This document shows positions 1-6,286 of a stretch of DNA of 6,286 bases, piece after piece. How positions within the stretch are numbered: the stretch's first letter is position 1; the number at the start of each line of letters is the position of its first letter. The stretch spans positions 1-6,286 of the forward strand of contig JAGPIR010000079.1 in NCBI GenBank assembly GCA_018054915.1, read 5' to 3'. The notes beneath the pieces are model-generated. The model saw only the letters and a program-made list of their open reading frames with translations. It had not been told where the DNA came from and made no database searches. The DNA is from Allobrachymonas sp. (GTDB lineage Bacteria > Pseudomonadota > Gammaproteobacteria > Burkholderiales > Burkholderiaceae_C). The position numbers were made by a program, and so were the translations under genes.

Positions 1-1
1 G

Positions 2-3000
2 TTGCCCGATATGTTCGAGGCCACGGCGGCGCGATTTGCACACAAGACCGCGCTGATTGACGGGGCCACCGGCAAGGCACTTACCTATGCCGAACTCGAC
101 ACGGCCGCCAATTTGGCCGCGCACCACTTGATCAAGCATGGCGTGCGACCCGGTCAGATCGTGGGCCTGTGGCTGCCGCGGGGACTGGATTTGCTGGTGA
201 TGCAACTGGCCATTGCCAAGGCAGGCGCCGCCTGGTTGCCGTTCGACGCCGACGTGCCGGCCGACCGCATTGCAGTATGTCTGGAGGACGCCAGCGCTGC
301 CGGGCTGGTAGTGCACAGCGACTGGGCCTCGCAACTGGTCGGCGAGCCCTATGCCAAATGGGAACATGCTGATCTACAGGCTCCGGTCGCTGGCGAACTG
401 AAACGCCGCGAAGGCATGTTGCCCGAGCACCCGGCCTATGTGATCTATACCAGCGGGTCTACCGGCATGCCCAAGGGTATCGTGATCCAGCATTTCAGCA
501 TCGCGCATTTCCTGCGCAGCGAGAACGAAGTGCTGGGGGTGACTGCGGACGACAAGGTTTACCAGGGCTTCTCGGTCGCCTTCGACATGTCGTTCGAGGA
601 AATCTGGATCAGCTATCTGGTCGGTGCCACATTGTGGGTTGCACCGAAGCAGATCGTGGGCGATCCGGATGCATTGCCCCAAGCCCTGCAAGCCCATCAC
701 GTCACAGTGCTGCACGCTGTGCCTACGTTGCTGGCGCTGTTTGGCACCGAGGTGCCCAGCCTGCGCATCATCAATCTGGGCGGCGAGATGTGTCCCGATG
801 CGCTGGTGGCGCGCTTTGACCGGCCGGGCGTGAAAATCTTCAACACCTATGGACCGACTGAAGCCACCGTATCGGCCAGTCTGGCGCAACTGACGCGCGA
901 CAAGCCCGTCACCATTGGCCGGCCGCTGCCCAATTACGGCATGCTGGTGCTGGATGAGCAGCAGCAGCCTGTGCCGCAGGGCCAGACCGGCGAGTTGTGC
1001 ATCATCGGCCCCGGTGTGGCGCAAGGCTATCTGGGGCGGCCCGAACTGACCGCTGAAAAATTCCTGCCCAACCCGTGGGCGACCCATGCCGGGGAAAAGC
1101 GGCTGTATCGCACCGGCGACCTGGCGCTGATTCAGGAAGACGGCGCCGTGCAATGTCTGGGACGCGCGGACGACCAGATCAAGATCCGCGGTTTTCGCGT
1201 GGAGCTGGGAGAGATAGAGGCGGCCCTGTGCGAGCAGCCCGGCATCGGAACCGCCGCCGTTTTGGTGCGCCAGATCAACGAAATCGATCAGCTCGTGGCC
1301 TGGGTGGTTCCCGAGCAGACGCTCGACGCTGCCGGCAATCCCGAGCCACCGCCTGCGGCCAGCCACCTGCGCGATGCGCTCAAGGCGCGGCTGCCGTCGT
1401 ACATGGTGCCGGCGCGTTTCGAGTTTGTGGGCAGCGTGCCGCGCCTGCTTTCAGGCAAGATCGACCGCAAGGCGCTCAAGGCTATTGAACTGGCCGCGGT
1501 GTACGGCAAGGTCGAATCCGACGAGCCGCAGAACGAGGCAGAAATCCTGCTGTTCCATGCGCTCAAGAGCATGTTCCCTGGTGAGGCGATCAGGCGCGAT
1601 GCCGATTTTTTCAGTGATCTGGGCGGCCATTCACTGTTTGCTGCGCGCCTGGTATCGCAGTTGAGGGCCGATACCCGCCTTGCCACCATGACGGTGCAGG
1701 ATATCTACAAAAACCGCCGCATCGGCAAGATTGCCGATGCCATGCTTGCCCGCATGCAGGCCGATTGCGGCGCGCAAGCGGCATTCAAGCCATCGCCCAA
1801 CAACAGCCGGTTGCGTCGCGTGCGTTGTGGTATGGCCCAGGCGCTGTGCCTTCCGGCGCTGGTGACCATTTCCATGATGCAATGGCTGGCTCCTTTTTTT
1901 ACCTATCACATATATACAGGCAGCCACGACGACAGTGTTTTGCAGGCGATTGCGCTGTCGATGCTGGTGTTTGCCGGGGTACATGTCATCAACATCCTGT
2001 TAGCGGTTGCCGGGCGCCGTTTGCTGCTGGGGCGGGTGCAGCCGGGCCGTTATCCGTTGTGGGGCTTCATGTACTTCCGCTGGTGGCTTTCGGATCGCCT
2101 GGTTGATGCCGCGCCAATGCACATGCTCAACGGGAGCGTGTTGCTCAATTTGTACCTGCGTGCTACGGGAGTCCAGGTGGGCCGCGATGTGCAGCCGGGA
2201 ACGGTGCGGGTGCGCATGCCCTCGCTCATTAGCATAGGCGATGGCGCCAGCCTGGGCGCGGGCGTGTATTTCGAAAATGCGCGTGTCGAGCGCGGTGAGC
2301 TGGTTTTGGGGCGCATCGATATTGGCGCAGAGGCCAGTATCTCGTCCTATTCGGTGCTGGAAGGCAACACCTCCGTCGGTGTGGCAGCCAAGCTGGAGGG
2401 CCTTTCGGCGCTGGCCGATGGCCAGCACATTCCCGATGGCGAAAAATGGATGGGAAGTCCCGCGGCCAAGGTGGGTGTGCACGACCGCAGTCACTTGCCG
2501 CCGCGTCCGCATTTCTCGGACCTGCGCGCAGCGTTTGAAACCGTGTTTTTTTCCGTGGCGTCCCTGTCGGTTGCGTTGCTGTTTTTCATGACGCTGTTCC
2601 CCACGTTCATCGTGCTGGATTACTGGCTCTTGCCCGTTGGCAGCGATTTCGACAATTTTTTCCTGATGGCTGTGCAATATGGCGCATATGGCATTCCGAG
2701 CTCCGTCATCCTGATCGGGCTTACGGCGCTGTTGTCGGCCACGGTGCGCTGGGTGGCCATTCCGCGCATTGATCCGGGCCGCTACCCGGTGCATGGCCGC
2801 ATGTACTACCGCACGTGGCTAATCAACCAGATCCAGGACAACAGCCTGCACACACTGCATTCGGTTTATGCCACGGTGTTTGCGCCGACATGGTTGCGGC
2901 TCATGGGGGCCAAGGTGGGCAAAAGATCGGAAATATCCACGGCGATGGGTGTGGTGCCGGACATGCTCACCCTGGGAGACGAGACCTTCATCGCCGACGC

Positions 3001-3958
3001 CGTGATGCTGGGCGATGACGATGTCGAGGGTGGGTGGATGACCCTGCGCCCGACCACGGTGGGTCATCGCAGTTTTGTGGGAAATGGCGCTTACGTGCCC
3101 GATGGCACCGTGCTTCCGCCCAATGTGCTCATTGGGGTGCAATCCCGCGCGCCCGAAAGCAGCCGCATCAAACCGGGCGATACCTGGTTCGGTTCGCCGC
3201 CGATTCATTTGCCGGCGCGCGAAGTGGCCCTAGGCTTTGACGAGGCAAGCACGTTCAGGCCGGGCCTGATGCGTTTGATGGGCAGAGCCCTGGTGGAGGG
3301 CGCGCGCATCGTGTTGCCGCTGGCCTACAACATTGGCGTGGGCTATGCCATCGTATATAGCGCCATCGCATATGTGGCCGATGAGGACTGGCCGGGCCTG
3401 TTTGGGCACCTGGCCATCAGTGGCGCGCTGTATGGGGCAGGGACCATGGTGCTGATCCTGCTCATGAAGTGGCTGCTGATCGGGCGCTACAAACCTTGCG
3501 CCTATCCGATGTGGACGCCGTTCGTGTGGGTGAGCGAGGCCGTAACCAATATGTATGAATCGATGGCGGTGCAGGGCTTTCTCAACTACCTGCGCGGCAC
3601 GCCCATGCTGCCTTGGATGCTGCGCCTGTTCGGCGTAAAGGTCGGACGGGGCGTGTATCTGGATACGACCGACATCACCGAATTCGACTGCGTGACCATT
3701 GGCGATGAGGCCGAGCTCAACGATTTGAGCGGCCCGCAAACGCACTTGTTTGAAGACCGCATCATGAAAATCGGCCGGGTCGACATTGCGCGTGGTGCCT
3801 GCATCCGCGCCCGCTGCACCGTGCTGTACGACGCCACGGTGGGCGAGGGCGCCATGCTCGGGCCGCTGACCCTGGTCATGAAGGGCGAAGACATCCCGGC
3901 CAACACAGTCTGGTGCGGGTCGCCGGCCGCGCCGTGGAATCCGTCCACGGCTCCATGA
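2..3958 (+). CDS. Pls/PosA-family non-ribosomal peptide synthetase (A-PCP-membrane), 5' partial
   Basis: At least 1318 residues; the frame is open at the left edge, so the true start is probably just upstream and the TTG at 2 is only the first in-frame candidate. Visible in order: an adenylation domain (about 1-500) with the P-loop YTSGSTGMPKG (149-159), YGPTE (283-287), YRTGDL (369-374), GRADDQIKIRGFR (387-399) and catalytic Lys486 in SGKIDR; a carrier domain (about 512-590) with LGGHSL and phosphopantetheine Ser544; then six predicted membrane helices (about 611-632, 645-670, 847-877, 893-918, 1103-1128, 1137-1160) alternating with three hexapeptide-type beta-helix domains, each closing in W-x-GSP. 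There is no condensation domain and no thioesterase. This is the layout of epsilon-poly-L-lysine synthetase (Pls, about 1319 residues) and poly-ornithine synthetase PosA, where the A domain activates one amino acid and the membrane-anchored tandem C-terminal domains join the monomers by side-chain amide bonds. A homopolymer or short-oligomer product is inferred from family membership; the substrate is unproven. The next gene is a likely PPTase. Confidence 0.9.
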   Translation: MPDMFEATAARFAHKTALIDGATGKALTYAELDTAANLAAHHLIKHGVRPGQIVGLWLPRGLDLLVMQLAIAKAGAAWLPFDADVPADRIAVCLEDASAAGLVVHSDWASQLVGEPYAKWEHADLQAPVAGELKRREGMLPEHPAYVIYTSGSTGMPKGIVIQHFSIAHFLRSENEVLGVTADDKVYQGFSVAFDMSFEEIWISYLVGATLWVAPKQIVGDPDALPQALQAHHVTVLHAVPTLLALFGTEVPSLRIINLGGEMCPDALVARFDRPGVKIFNTYGPTEATVSASLAQLTRDKPVTIGRPLPNYGMLVLDEQQQPVPQGQTGELCIIGPGVAQGYLGRPELTAEKFLPNPWATHAGEKRLYRTGDLALIQEDGAVQCLGRADDQIKIRGFRVELGEIEAALCEQPGIGTAAVLVRQINEIDQLVAWVVPEQTLDAAGNPEPPPAASHLRDALKARLPSYMVPARFEFVGSVPRLLSGKIDRKALKAIELAAVYGKVESDEPQNEAEILLFHALKSMFPGEAIRRDADFFSDLGGHSLFAARLVSQLRADTRLATMTVQDIYKNRRIGKIADAMLARMQADCGAQAAFKPSPNNSRLRRVRCGMAQALCLPALVTISMMQWLAPFFTYHIYTGSHDDSVLQAIALSMLVFAGVHVINILLAVAGRRLLLGRVQPGRYPLWGFMYFRWWLSDRLVDAAPMHMLNGSVLLNLYLRATGVQVGRDVQPGTVRVRMPSLISIGDGASLGAGVYFENARVERGELVLGRIDIGAEASISSYSVLEGNTSVGVAAKLEGLSALADGQHIPDGEKWMGSPAAKVGVHDRSHLPPRPHFSDLRAAFETVFFSVASLSVALLFFMTLFPTFIVLDYWLLPVGSDFDNFFLMAVQYGAYGIPSSVILIGLTALLSATVRWVAIPRIDPGRYPVHGRMYYRTWLINQIQDNSLHTLHSVYATVFAPTWLRLMGAKVGKRSEISTAMGVVPDMLTLGDETFIADAVMLGDDDVEGGWMTLRPTTVGHRSFVGNGAYVPDGTVLPPNVLIGVQSRAPESSRIKPGDTWFGSPPIHLPAREVALGFDEASTFRPGLMRLMGRALVEGARIVLPLAYNIGVGYAIVYSAIAYVADEDWPGLFGHLAISGALYGAGTMVLILLMKWLLIGRYKPCAYPMWTPFVWVSEAVTNMYESMAVQGFLNYLRGTPMLPWMLRLFGVKVGRGVYLDTTDITEFDCVTIGDEAELNDLSGPQTHLFEDRIMKIGRVDIARGACIRARCTVLYDATVGEGAMLGPLTLVMKGEDIPANTVWCGSPAAPWNPSTAP
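2045..3922 (+). repeat. Protein-level triplication in the C-terminal half of the synthetase
   Basis: Three tandem units of about 240 residues are visible in the translation. Each begins with a Gly-Arg-Tyr motif after a helix pair (G682, G926, G1161), continues through an aromatic stretch to a G-x-x-V-G motif (G727, G973, G1215), passes through hexapeptide-like turns, and ends in W-x-GSP (W816, W1062, W1304). Spacing is 244 and 235 residues for the first motif and 246 and 242 for the last. Copies one and two share a Tyr/Phe-Arg-x-Trp pattern after GRYP. Copy three differs there and carries a distinct QTHLFEDR segment (His1248, Glu1251, Asp1252). In Pls the equivalent three domains form the peptide-bond-making and membrane part. 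The copies are diverged, so they are not long DNA-level repeats. The coordinates run from the first GRY motif to the last GSP motif. Confidence 0.8.
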
Positions 3959-3961
3959 GGG

Positions 3962-4591
3962 ATGGTTAAGAGCGCATATGCCGCGTTTCGTCTGCCCACG
4001 CCGCTGGGCGAGGTGGATCTGCGGTGGCTGGACCTGCCCGATGGTGTTTCGCGGGCCGTGCGGCGCCAGTGGCTGCGTCAGCAGGTGGCGCAGATACTCG
4101 GGCGGCAATCTCCGGCCCGCAGCCGCGCCTGTATGCACTGGCCGCCGTCGGACACACAACATCTATCCGATCGGGTCTGCGCCCTGCAGGCTGGTTCTGT
4201 ACCGGCCGATGCAGGCGCTTCGTCCCAGGGGCCGCAGGTGTGGCTGTCGTGGTCATACACGCCGCAGCACGCCATGCTGCCGCAGCGGGCGTTGCTGGCC
4301 ATGGCGCCGATGCCGGTGGGGGTGGATGTATCGGCAGGCAGCCTGCTGCCTTTGGCCGCCTGGTCAGACGTGCTGAGGGTGTATGGGGGGCTTGCGCACA
4401 TGCCGGCCACCGCGCAGGATTGCGCGCGCATCTGGACCGGCATAGAGTCCGCAGACAAATGTTTGCGGACGGGTTTGCGCGAATGGTCCGAACAGGTTGC
4501 CGTACAACGCGCGGCCTGCACATTGATGGCATTGCCGTCGCCGCATGCCGATTGGACGGCGACGCTGGCGTGGCTGCCGCTCAGGGTTTAG
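3962..4591 (+). CDS. Divergent 4'-phosphopantetheinyl transferase superfamily protein
   Basis: 209 residues, near the size of Sfp-type PPTases (about 220-230), which move the phosphopantetheine arm of CoA onto a carrier-protein serine. Landmarks in the right order and spacing: LSWS (95-98), matching the usual LSHS; PVGVD (118-122), with Asp122 as the metal-binding Asp; and W-T-x-x-E-S-x-x-K followed by x4-GL (158-172), matching the W-x-x-K-E-[SA]-x-x-K signature with Glu162 and Lys166. Departures from the consensus: Trp97 replaces the CoA-contacting His, Ser124 stands where many have the second acidic residue of D-x-E, and Ile161 replaces the Lys before Glu162. It starts three bases after the synthetase stop and has no properly spaced Shine-Dalgarno, so it is probably co-transcribed and translationally coupled. 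A role in activating Ser544 of the neighbouring carrier domain is inferred from context. The family call rests on motifs alone; it may be specialised or partly inactive. Confidence 0.65.
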   Translation: MVKSAYAAFRLPTPLGEVDLRWLDLPDGVSRAVRRQWLRQQVAQILGRQSPARSRACMHWPPSDTQHLSDRVCALQAGSVPADAGASSQGPQVWLSWSYTPQHAMLPQRALLAMAPMPVGVDVSAGSLLPLAAWSDVLRVYGGLAHMPATAQDCARIWTGIESADKCLRTGLREWSEQVAVQRAACTLMALPSPHADWTATLAWLPLRV

Positions 4592-4633
4592 GGCGGCGGC
4601 TCCTTGGTAGGTGGCGCGTCACGCCATGCAACC

Positions 4634-4639
4634 TACAAT
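4634..4639 (+). promoter_or_regulatory. Putative -10 box for a possibly leaderless radA transcript
   Basis: TACAAT matches the sigma-70 -10 consensus at five of six positions and ends six bases before the radA ATG at 4646. A start site about seven bases downstream would fall on or next to the A of the ATG, leaving no room for a ribosome binding site, and no purine-rich Shine-Dalgarno is seen just upstream. No convincing -35 is found: the best positioned hexamers (near 4611-4617) match poorly, and TTGGTA at 4604-4609 is too far away (24-base spacer). Confidence 0.4.
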
Positions 4640-4645
4640 CGCGCA

Positions 4646-6040
4646 ATGGCTTCACCCAAATCCCAATACATCTGCAATGCCTGCGGTGCTGCAACGCCGC
4701 GCTGGCTGGGTAAGTGCCCGGCATGCGGAGCCTGGAACAGCCTGGAGGAGACGGCGGCGCAGGCAGCCGCAGGGGCGGCGGGCAAGAACCGCCTCAGCAG
4801 CGTGCCCCAGGCTTTGGCAGGCGCAGCAGAAGTGGCCACCCTGGCCGACATCAGGGCCGAAGACGTGGCGCGCACACCCTGCGGCATCGGTGAACTCGAC
4901 CGTGTGTTGGGTGGCGGCATCGTAGAAGGCGGCGTGGTGTTGATCGGCGGCGATCCGGGTATTGGCAAATCGACGCTGTTGCTGCAAGCACTCGATGCCC
5001 TGCAACTGCAAGGCTTGCATACGCTGTACGTCACCGGTGAAGAAAGCGCCAGCCAGGTGGCGCTGCGCTCGCGCCGGCTGGGGCTGGATGGCTCACAAGT
5101 GCGTGTGCTGGCCGAAATTCAGCTCGAAAAAATTCTGGCCATTCTGCAGGCCGAACGTCCCCAGGTCGCAGTAATCGACTCGATCCAGACGGTGTACAGC
5201 GACGCCTTGAGCAGCGCCCCGGGCAGCGTGGCGCAGGTGCGCGAGTGCGCGGCGCATCTCACGCGCTTTGCCAAGGCCAGCGGAACGGCCATAGTACTGG
5301 TGGGGCACGTGACCAAGGACGGGCAGCTGGCCGGTCCGCGCGTGTTGGAACACATTGTGGATACTGTGCTGTATTTCGAGGGCGATACGCACAGCAGCTT
5401 CCGGCTGATCCGGGCTTTCAAGAACCGCTTTGGCGCGGTCAACGAAATCGGCGTGTTTGCCATGACCGACAAGGGCCTCAAGGGCGTGAGCAACCCCAGC
5501 GCGATTTTCCTGAGCACGCACGGCGAGCCGGTGCCGGGCAGTTGCGTGCTGGTCACACTCGAAGGCAGCCGCCCGCTGCTGGTCGAAATCCAGGCGCTGG
5601 TCGATAGCGGCGGCGTCAGTCCGCGCCGGCTTTCGGTCGGGCTGGAACGCGACCGCCTGGCCATGCTGCTGGCTGTGCTGCACCGGCACGGCGGCGTGGC
5701 CACGGGCGACCAGGACGTATTCGTTAACGCCGTGGGCGGTGTGCGCATCAGTGAGCCGGCGGCCGATCTGGCGGTGCTGCTGGCCATCACGTCATCGTTG
5801 CGCGGCAAGGCCTTGCCGAAAGGCTTTTTCGCATTTGGCGAAGTCGGGCTGGCAGGCGAAATCCGGCCTGCGCCACGCGGGCAGGAGCGGCTGAAAGAGG
5901 CGGCCAAGCTGGGGTTTTCCGTCGCCATCGTTCCCAAGGCCAACGCCCCAAAAAAACCAGGCCGGGAGTTTGAAGGCCTGACTATTCACGCGGTGGATCG
6001 CGTGGAGCAAGCCATGGAGCTGGTGCGCAGCCTTGAATAG
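4646..6040 (+). CDS. radA: DNA repair protein RadA (Sms)
   Basis: 464 residues, close to the E. coli protein (460). RadA is a RecA-like hexameric ATPase that promotes branch migration and D-loop extension during recombination and repair of DNA damage. Visible in order: a four-cysteine zinc finger (Cys10, Cys13, Cys24, Cys27) with the usual W-L-G-K/R-C-P spacing; Walker A G-D-P-G-I-G-K-S-T around Lys108; Walker B ending at Asp178 (VIDS); the RadA-specific KNRFG motif at 259-263; and a C-terminal Lon-protease-like domain (about 290-464) with FFAFGEVGLAGEIRP, a structural domain not known to be proteolytic in RadA. The ATG at 4646 is chosen over the TTG at 4604 because the MASPKSQYICNACG opening matches the family N-terminus and the extra 14 residues do not. 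It lies 54 bases after the PPTase gene and probably has its own promoter. All key residues are intact. Confidence 0.97.
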   Translation: MASPKSQYICNACGAATPRWLGKCPACGAWNSLEETAAQAAAGAAGKNRLSSVPQALAGAAEVATLADIRAEDVARTPCGIGELDRVLGGGIVEGGVVLIGGDPGIGKSTLLLQALDALQLQGLHTLYVTGEESASQVALRSRRLGLDGSQVRVLAEIQLEKILAILQAERPQVAVIDSIQTVYSDALSSAPGSVAQVRECAAHLTRFAKASGTAIVLVGHVTKDGQLAGPRVLEHIVDTVLYFEGDTHSSFRLIRAFKNRFGAVNEIGVFAMTDKGLKGVSNPSAIFLSTHGEPVPGSCVLVTLEGSRPLLVEIQALVDSGGVSPRRLSVGLERDRLAMLLAVLHRHGGVATGDQDVFVNAVGGVRISEPAADLAVLLAITSSLRGKALPKGFFAFGEVGLAGEIRPAPRGQERLKEAAKLGFSVAIVPKANAPKKPGREFEGLTIHAVDRVEQAMELVRSLE

Positions 6041-6045
6041 AGGCA

Positions 6046-6069
6046 GTGCTGGCGGCAGGCCGCCAGCAC
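6046..6069. terminator. Perfect hairpin between convergent genes, probable bidirectional terminator
   Basis: A 10-bp perfect inverted repeat, GTGCTGGCGG and CCGCCAGCAC, with a CAGG loop starts five bases after the radA stop and ends 16 bases before the stop of the convergent gene. The stem is GC-rich. No T-tract follows on the + strand. On the - strand the flank reads TGCCTCTATTC, only mildly T-rich. The position between two convergent 3' ends supports a shared transcript-end role; the weak U-tract lowers confidence in a classical intrinsic terminator. Confidence 0.6.
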
Positions 6070-6085
6070 CCATGCAATGCGGCGT

Positions 6086-6286
6086 TCAGTCCCGGATGGC
6101 GTTGGCATCGGCCACCGTGATGGCGGCCATGTTGACGATGCGCCGCACCGTGGCGCTGGCGGTGAGGATGTGCACCGGCTTGGCTGCGCCCAGCAAAATG
6201 GGGCCAATGGCCACATTGTTGCCGGATGCCGTCTTGAGCAGGTTGTAGGCGATATTGGCGGCATCCATATTGGGCATGACCAGCAG
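6086..6286 (-). CDS. maeB: NADP-dependent malic enzyme, C-terminal end (partial)
   Basis: The last 66 residues of a gene that enters from the right edge; the frame is open to base 6286, so the Met at 6277 is internal. The translation contains MPNMDAANIAYNLLK, a GNNVAIGPILLGAAKPVHIL stretch and SATVRRIVNM, which I recognise as the end of the phosphotransacetylase-like domain fused to the C-terminus of MaeB-type malic enzymes. MaeB converts malate to pyruvate and CO2 with reduction of NADP+ in the cytoplasm; the C-terminal domain is thought to be regulatory, responding to acetyl-CoA, and not catalytic. A stand-alone phosphate acetyltransferase is the alternative, but its C-terminus usually reads differently around the GPILLG segment. 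The malic enzyme half is outside the window. It is convergent with radA and ends 45 bases from it. Confidence 0.85.
   Translation of the reverse strand: MLVMPNMDAANIAYNLLKTASGNNVAIGPILLGAAKPVHILTASATVRRIVNMAAITVADANAIRD

Noticed and set aside
374..1366. Open frame of 330 codons on the - strand
   Set aside because: It lies wholly inside the adenylation domain coding sequence, antisense to conserved motifs; its translation is rich in His, Gln and Arg with no recognisable family. It is a shadow frame of GC-rich coding DNA.
3230..4162. Open frame of 310 codons on the - strand across the synthetase/PPTase junction
   Set aside because: Antisense to conserved membrane and beta-helix segments and to the PPTase start; composition is typical of a shadow frame and no domain is recognisable.
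4612..4626. Short inverted repeat TGGCG-CGTCA-CGCCA upstream of radA
   Set aside because: Only a 5-bp stem, easily expected by chance in GC-rich DNA, with no T-tract; not enough to call an operator or terminator.
4604..4645. TTG start giving RadA 14 extra N-terminal residues
   Set aside because: The family N-terminus begins just before the zinc finger at the ATG at 4646; the extra residues would be encoded by the presumed promoter region.
5119..5943. Open frame of 274 codons on the - strand inside radA
   Set aside because: Completely antisense to the conserved RadA ATPase and Lon-like domains; low-complexity Ser/Arg/Pro-rich translation.
5950..5956. A7 run in slippery phase (A|AAA|AAA) near the end of radA
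   Set aside because: Pro-Lys-Lys-Pro coding in a conserved region; a -1 shift stops after about five codons and there is no sign of a stimulatory element or a useful product.
6033..6248. Open frame of 71 codons on the + strand after radA
   Set aside because: It overlaps the radA end, the hairpin and the antisense of the clearly recognisable MaeB C-terminus.

Overview
The window is about 6.3 kb of GC-rich, almost fully coding DNA. It reads as a chromosomal segment of a betaproteobacterium, probably Burkholderiales. This assignment rests on general impression (GC-rich codon use, a RadA with a close ATG start, and a malic enzyme C-terminus of the MaeB type) and not on a database match. It holds four genes: three on the + strand, and one on the - strand that enters from the right edge.

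Positions 2-3958 hold a very large protein, cut at its 5' end by the window edge: adenylation domain, peptidyl carrier domain, then three tandem copies of a unit of about 240 residues (a pair of membrane helices plus a left-handed beta-helix, hexapeptide-transferase-like domain). This is the layout of the Pls/PosA family, whose characterised members are the epsilon-poly-L-lysine and delta-poly-L-ornithine synthetases. Three bases later, at 3962-4591, comes a small divergent protein that keeps recognisable 4'-phosphopantetheinyl transferase (PPTase) landmarks. Such an enzyme would convert the carrier domain of its neighbour to the holo form. The two genes look like one operon and are the most interesting part of the window: a candidate membrane-bound homo-poly(amino acid) synthetase with its own activating enzyme.

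Positions 4646-6040 hold radA, a DNA repair and recombination ATPase/helicase with all its diagnostic motifs. It probably has its own promoter, with a -10-like box so close to the ATG that the transcript may be leaderless. After radA a perfect 10-bp hairpin (6046-6069) lies between two convergent genes. The - strand gene from the right edge to 6086 encodes the C-terminal 66 residues of an NADP-dependent malic enzyme of the MaeB type (phosphotransacetylase-like tail).

There is no stretch of more than 60 bases without a gene. No tRNA, rRNA, CRISPR array, insertion sequence or long DNA repeat was seen. The only repeat is the protein-level triplication inside the synthetase.
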